Origin: Desulfarculales bacterium UBA702
GTDB taxonomy: Bacteria; Desulfobacterota; Syntrophobacteria; Syntrophobacterales; Syntrophobacteraceae
Length of the DNA: 17,953 nucleotides
Assembly (NCBI GenBank): GCA_002298165.1
Contig: DBMI01000063.1
Span: 1-17,953, forward strand
Reading direction: 5' to 3'
Part shown: piece after piece, positions 14,169 to 17,953 of the stretch
Position numbering within the stretch: position 1 is the stretch's first letter
Layout of the letters: every line of letters starts with the position of its first letter
The notes under the pieces: generated by a model
Seen by the model: the letters and a program-made list of their open reading frames with translations, nothing else
Database searches by the model: none
What the model was told of the DNA's origin: nothing
Translations under genes and position numbers: made by a program

Positions 14169-14333
14169 CTCACGTTCCAGTGCAATTGGTGGATGTGTGG
14201 GCACAACAAAGCTGTGTCTAAAAAGTGGATTATCTCCTGTTTCGCAAGTATTTACAACTTTGCGGAAGAGAGTTTTGCCGGTTCGAACCAGCTATTTTGG
14301 CCCTTTTGCAACCAACAGCCCATATGCCCTAAG

Positions 14334-15737
14334 CTATTTCTTCTGCCCATGCTTGCGCCCTTTCTCCGGGGCGCGCCGTATTCTGCGCTCAGCCCTGGGT
14401 CTATCCTCCTCAGTCCTTTGTCTTCCGCGGAAGATCAGCCGTATAGGGGTTTTGTCCAGTCCGAAAGCTTCACGGAATCTGTTTGTAAGGAACCTCTCGT
14501 ATGAGAAATGTATACTTTCCGGGTAGTTGCAAAAAATGACAAAGGTAGGTGGGCGAACGCTGGCCTGGGTAGCGTAGAAAAATTTCAGCCTTCGGCCACG
14601 GACAAGGGGCGGCTCGTGTGCCTCAAGAGCATCCTGGAGCGCCCTATTGAGGATGCCGGTAGTAACTCGCCGGTTGTACTGCTCAAAAACCTGATCGACT
14701 GTGGGCATGATCTTGCGTACCCCCTTGCCGGTTAATGCGGAGATCGGCAGAATGGGGGCATAGGGCGTAAATCTGAAGCGGTATTTGATGTCCTCGATGA
14801 AGTTCTTGGCGGCTTTAGAGTCGGGCTCGAGTATGTCCCATTTGTTTATGCCGATTATGCAGGCACGGGAGCGGTCGTGGATATAGCCGGCGATGTGCAG
14901 GTCCTGATCGGCCGCGCCTTCGGAGGCATCCACCAGGATCATGCAGACATGGCTCTTATCAATCGAGTGAAGGGCCTTCATTATGCTTACCTTCTCGAGC
15001 TTCTCGCGGGTTTTGCCCTTCTTTCTTATGCCGGCAGTATCTATCAACAGGTACTTACGCCCTGCGCGCTCGATCGGGGTGTCCACCGCGTCGCGGGTCG
15101 TGCCGGGAATGGGGCTTACGATAACTCGCGGCGCACCGAGAATTTTGTTTACCAGCGTGGATTTGCCGACATTTGGGCGCCCAAGTATCGAAATTCTGAC
15201 CTCGGAGACATCCTCTTCTTCGGCTTCCTGTTCCGGGGAAAAGGGCTCGGGGACGAGTTCCAGAATGTCCGAGAGCAGTTCACCGATCCCGAATCCATGA
15301 GCGGAGCTGATGGGGTAGAGTTTTTCGATCCCGAGCGAATAGAATTCGTCCATCAGATTCTTCTGCTCGCGCCCATCGACCTTGTTCACCGCGAAAAAAA
15401 CGGGTTTGGACGTTTTTCGCAAGATGTCAAACAGCACGGGATCTTCCGGATGAAGACCCGTCTTGGCGTCGGCGACAAACAGGAGGATATCCGCCTCTTC
15501 GAGTGCGTAGAAAATCTGCTCCCGGGTGTGCCCGTCAAAAAATGAGTCGTCTTTGCTGATAAACCCGCCTGTATCGACCAGGGTGAAGCTTTTTTCATCC
15601 CAGACAGAGGGCGCATAATTGCGGTCCCTTGTAACCCCCGGAAGGTCGTCAACCAGAGCGCGGCTACTTTTGCTGATCCTGTTAAAAAGTGTGGACTTGC
15701 CAACATTTGGCCGTCCGACTATTGCAATAATTGCCAT
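14334..15737 (-). CDS. der: Ribosome biogenesis GTPase Der (EngA)
   Basis: Der is an essential GTPase with two tandem G domains that helps assemble the 50S subunit. The 467-residue product has the full layout. G domain 1 has GRPNVGKS at 8-15, DLPGVTRDR, DTGG at 55-58 and NKVD at 118-121. A short acidic linker follows (about 167-178, rich in Glu). G domain 2 has GRPNVGKS at 186-193, PGTTRDAVDT, DTAGIRKKGK and NKWD at 298-301. A C-terminal KH-like domain then precedes a basic tail (RRIRRAPEKGRKHGQKK). The ATG at 15737 has an AAGG tract about 9 bases upstream. It is divergent from kup, with a 187-base gap between the chosen starts. The coiled-coil gene lies downstream. Confidence 0.97.
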   Translation of the reverse strand: MAIIAIVGRPNVGKSTLFNRISKSSRALVDDLPGVTRDRNYAPSVWDEKSFTLVDTGGFISKDDSFFDGHTREQIFYALEEADILLFVADAKTGLHPEDPVLFDILRKTSKPVFFAVNKVDGREQKNLMDEFYSLGIEKLYPISSAHGFGIGELLSDILELVPEPFSPEQEAEEEDVSEVRISILGRPNVGKSTLVNKILGAPRVIVSPIPGTTRDAVDTPIERAGRKYLLIDTAGIRKKGKTREKLEKVSIMKALHSIDKSHVCMILVDASEGAADQDLHIAGYIHDRSRACIIGINKWDILEPDSKAAKNFIEDIKYRFRFTPYAPILPISALTGKGVRKIMPTVDQVFEQYNRRVTTGILNRALQDALEAHEPPLVRGRRLKFFYATQASVRPPTFVIFCNYPESIHFSYERFLTNRFREAFGLDKTPIRLIFRGRQRTEEDRPRAERRIRRAPEKGRKHGQKK

Positions 15738-15909
15738 CTTAGCTCGCCTTTTGGAAATGCCCGAGTTACAAGCTCTTTTCCCTGAATTCTAATGTAATCA
15801 CGTGCGCACGAGGACCCCTCGGCGGCACCACCATACTCTTATCAATTGCGATTTAATCAATAGTGATATAGAGAGGGTGCACCAAAAACCCGCGCAGATC
15901 AACGAGAAA

Positions 15910-15922
15910 GGGTATACTACCC
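15910..15922 (+). promoter_or_regulatory. Small palindrome at the kup translation start
   Basis: The sequence gggta-tac-taccc is a perfect 5-bp inverted repeat with a 3-base loop. It ends 2 bases before the chosen kup ATG (15925) and includes the GGG of the upstream purine-rich AAAGGG. It could hide the ribosome-binding region in RNA, or be chance. Confidence 0.3.
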
Positions 15923-15924
15923 GG

Positions 15925-17808
15925 ATGGGCGCAGTCAAACATGGTTCGAACGGCCTGAAACTAGGGCTTGTGCTGGGAGCGCTTGGAGTTGTCTACGGCG
16001 ACATTGGCACCAGTCCGCTCTACGCGATAAAGGAGTGTTTCCACGGCCATCATGCAATCGAAACCAGTGCGTCAAATATTATGGGCGTGCTCTCACTGGT
16101 CGTCTGGTCTCTCACGATAGTTGTATCCATCAAGTATATCATCTTCATTATGCGGGCGGATAACCGTGGAGAAGGTGGAATTTTCGCCCTTCTTGCGCTG
16201 GTTCCCGGTGAGGACAGACTCTCGCCCGGAATGCGCAACTTCATGATACTGGCGGCGCTTGCAGGGGCGGCCCTGCTTTATGGTGACGGTTTTATTACGC
16301 CAGCCATTTCGGTCCTGTCGGCAATCGAGGGTCTGGAGGTCGCAACCGATGCCGCCCGTGACCTCGTCGTGCCGATGACCTGCGTGGTGCTCCTCGTCCT
16401 TTTCCTTTTTCAACGGCATGGGACGACCGGAATCGGAAAAGTATTTGGACCTGTGATGCTGATTTGGTTTACGGCGATCGCCCTACTGGGGATCGGGGAA
16501 ATAGCCAGGAACCCAGGCATTCTGTGGGCTGTCAATCCAATTCATGCCTACAGGTTTTTTGCGCAGAACCACCTCCACGGACTTGTGGTTCTGGGATCGG
16601 TTGTCCTGGTAATAACCGGAGGCGAAGCGCTCTACGCCGACATGGGTCATTTCGGCAAGCGCCCCATACGGCTTTCCTGGTTTGGAATGGTGTTCCCCTC
16701 ACTGCTCCTGAACTATTTCGGCCAGGGCGCACTGTTGCTCTCAAATCCGGACTTCGCCCCCAATCCATTCTACGGACTGGTCCCTCGCCCCTTGCTCTAC
16801 CCAATGGTCGGACTTTCAACGGTGGCAACGGTAATCGCCTCACAGGCGATGATTTCCGGAGCTTTTTCCCTGACGCGCCAGGCTGTCCAACTCGGTTATT
16901 TCCCGCGAGTGACCATCGTCCATACCTCGGAGGTCACGGAGGGGCAGATCTATATTCCCGAGATTAATTGGGTTATGATGATCGTTTGCATAGCCCTTGT
17001 GCTTGTCTTCCGGGGTTCGAGCGGCCTCGCCGGAGCCTACGGCGTGGCGGTCACCGCAAATATGGGGCTTACATCGGTTGTCTACTTCTTCGTTGCAACA
17101 GAGACCTGGAACTGGCCGATAAAAAGAGTACTTCCGCTGGTAAGTCTTTTCCTCATTTTCGACCTTACCTACTTTGGATCCAACCTGTTCAAGTTCTTTG
17201 ACGGCGGGTGGTTCCCAGTGGCGGTTGCAATAGTAATCGTGGTAATAATGACGGCCTGGAAAGACGGCCGCGCAGCCCTCTCCAGCAGGTTCAGGCGGAT
17301 TTCCCTTCCTTTTGACGATTTCCTGCGCGATGTTGCCGATCACCATATATATCGAGTCTCGGGCACGGCAGTGTTTCTGGCGTCCTCTTCGAAATATACT
17401 CCCCCATCGCTTCTGCACCATTACAAACACAACCAGGTGCTGCACGAAAAGGTTATTCTGCTGACGATCATTGCGGCAGATGTACCGTCGGTGCACGATA
17501 ACGACAGGATAAAAGTCGAGGCTCTGGGGAACGGTTTCTACCGGCTGGTGGCACACTACGGTTTCATGGAAACACCAAACGTGCCACACGTAATGGAACT
17601 TGCTTTCAATGCAGGGCTCATCCCACGCACGGAGCCGATAAGCTACTATCTTGGGAGAGAGACCCTGCTGCCGACCGGCGACGCAAAGATGATGCGCTGG
17701 CGAAAAAGCCTCTTCGCTTTCCTCTCACGAAATTCGCAGACCGCTACCAACTATTTTGGCCTGCCGCCCGGCCAGGTTGTCGAATTGGGCGTTCAGGTCG
17801 AGTTGTAG
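15925..17808 (+). CDS. kup: KUP-family potassium uptake transporter
   Basis: Kup is a K+/H+ symporter of the inner membrane with about 12 helices and a cytoplasmic C-terminal domain. The chosen ATG at 15925 gives 627 residues, close to E. coli Kup (622). The frame opens from a GTG at 15802, but those 41 residues are polar and unlike the family. The family hallmark GVVYGDIGTSPLYA comes soon after the start, followed by ADNRGEGGIFALLAL, LLYGDGFITPAISVLSAIEG, VVLVITGGEALYADMGHFG, LNYFGQGALLL and QAMISGAFSLTRQAVQLG. The C-terminus ends LPPGQVVELGVQVEL, the usual Kup ending. No strong ribosome-binding site is seen; an AAAGGG tract lies 12 or more bases upstream inside a small palindrome. The gene is divergent from der and followed after about 50 bases by a repeat element. 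Confidence 0.96.
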   Translation: MGAVKHGSNGLKLGLVLGALGVVYGDIGTSPLYAIKECFHGHHAIETSASNIMGVLSLVVWSLTIVVSIKYIIFIMRADNRGEGGIFALLALVPGEDRLSPGMRNFMILAALAGAALLYGDGFITPAISVLSAIEGLEVATDAARDLVVPMTCVVLLVLFLFQRHGTTGIGKVFGPVMLIWFTAIALLGIGEIARNPGILWAVNPIHAYRFFAQNHLHGLVVLGSVVLVITGGEALYADMGHFGKRPIRLSWFGMVFPSLLLNYFGQGALLLSNPDFAPNPFYGLVPRPLLYPMVGLSTVATVIASQAMISGAFSLTRQAVQLGYFPRVTIVHTSEVTEGQIYIPEINWVMMIVCIALVLVFRGSSGLAGAYGVAVTANMGLTSVVYFFVATETWNWPIKRVLPLVSLFLIFDLTYFGSNLFKFFDGGWFPVAVAIVIVVIMTAWKDGRAALSSRFRRISLPFDDFLRDVADHHIYRVSGTAVFLASSSKYTPPSLLHHYKHNQVLHEKVILLTIIAADVPSVHDNDRIKVEALGNGFYRLVAHYGFMETPNVPHVMELAFNAGLIPRTEPISYYLGRETLLPTGDAKMMRWRKSLFAFLSRNSQTATNYFGLPPGQVVELGVQVEL

Positions 17809-17860
17809 ATGCGGGAATTTGATGAGGGCTCCGCTCCCCGGTTGTGGCAAGGTCTCCCCT

Positions 17861-17953
17861 GGGCTGTTGCCCAAAAGCGGAACCGAAATAAACGCGGCGC
17901 AGCGTGAAGGCAAGCTCCCCTCCCCTGGTGGGAGGGGTTGGGGGAGGGGGTTG
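17861..17953. repeat. Second copy of the inverted-repeat element, cut by the window edge
   Basis: This matches one half of the element at 3431-3648, read in the opposite orientation. It shares gggctgttgcccaaa (17861-17875), the ACCGAAAT and GAAGG fragments between, and the hairpin cccctccc/gggagggg (17917-17937, loop ctggt), followed by the tail ttgggggagggggttg. The intervening bases differ, so it is a diverged copy. The outer gtgggtacg terminus is not present. It lies about 50 bases after the kup stop and may help end kup transcription. The other half should lie just beyond the window. Confidence 0.8.

Noticed and set aside
14280..14289. ggttcgaacc, resembling a tRNA T-arm
   Set aside because: No acceptor, D or anticodon stems can be formed around it; it is only a 10-bp palindrome between der and the coiled-coil gene.
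14312..14321. ccaacagccc, similar to the inner terminal repeat of the 3431-3648 element
   Set aside because: Only ten bases match and no hairpin arm follows, so a repeat remnant cannot be supported.

Overview
This 18 kb window reads as ordinary chromosome of a Gram-negative, probably anaerobic or facultatively anaerobic bacterium. Three things point loosely to a deltaproteobacterial (Desulfobacterota-like) lineage: the short anaerobe-type ThiC, the fused malic enzyme-phosphotransacetylase, and several small families (DUF4389, a Cys-rich 72-residue protein, the coiled-coil protein beside der). That placement is inference from gene content. No rRNA, tRNA, CRISPR array, transposase or phage gene was found.

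Layout. The left edge holds the start of a complex I operon on the minus strand (nuoA, then nuoB running off the window). After a 484-base divergent gap with a perfect 19-bp palindrome come nnr and tsaE on the plus strand, overlapping by 4 bases. They are followed by a 218-bp inverted-repeat element with G-rich hairpin arms. Next, on the minus strand, are a DUF4389 membrane protein and a small exported protein (3700-4434). Then comes the most unusual gene of the window: a 558-codon ORF (4605-6281) that appears to fuse a DprA/SLOG-like Rossmann domain to a C-terminal domain with HYT and EREWR motifs. It lies 40 bases downstream of thiC on the same strand. thiC has a complete TPP riboswitch and two leader hairpins. 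Upstream is maeB, with a candidate promoter carrying a perfect TATAAT and a leader of about 200 bases.

The right half holds trpS, the Cys-rich 72-residue protein, a membrane-anchored phosphodiester glycosidase-family protein, a coiled-coil protein and der, all on the minus strand. The K+ transporter gene kup, divergent from der, is on the plus strand. The last ~90 bases are the start of a second copy of the repeat element.

Most genes are housekeeping: NADH oxidation (nuo), NAD(P)HX repair (nnr), tRNA t6A synthesis (tsaE), thiamin pyrimidine synthesis (thiC), C4/acetyl metabolism (maeB), tRNA-Trp charging (trpS), ribosome assembly (der) and K+ uptake (kup). The items that merit attention are the DprA-like fusion next to thiC, the G-quadruplex-capable inverted repeat, the layered thiC leader and the palindrome between nuoA and nnr.
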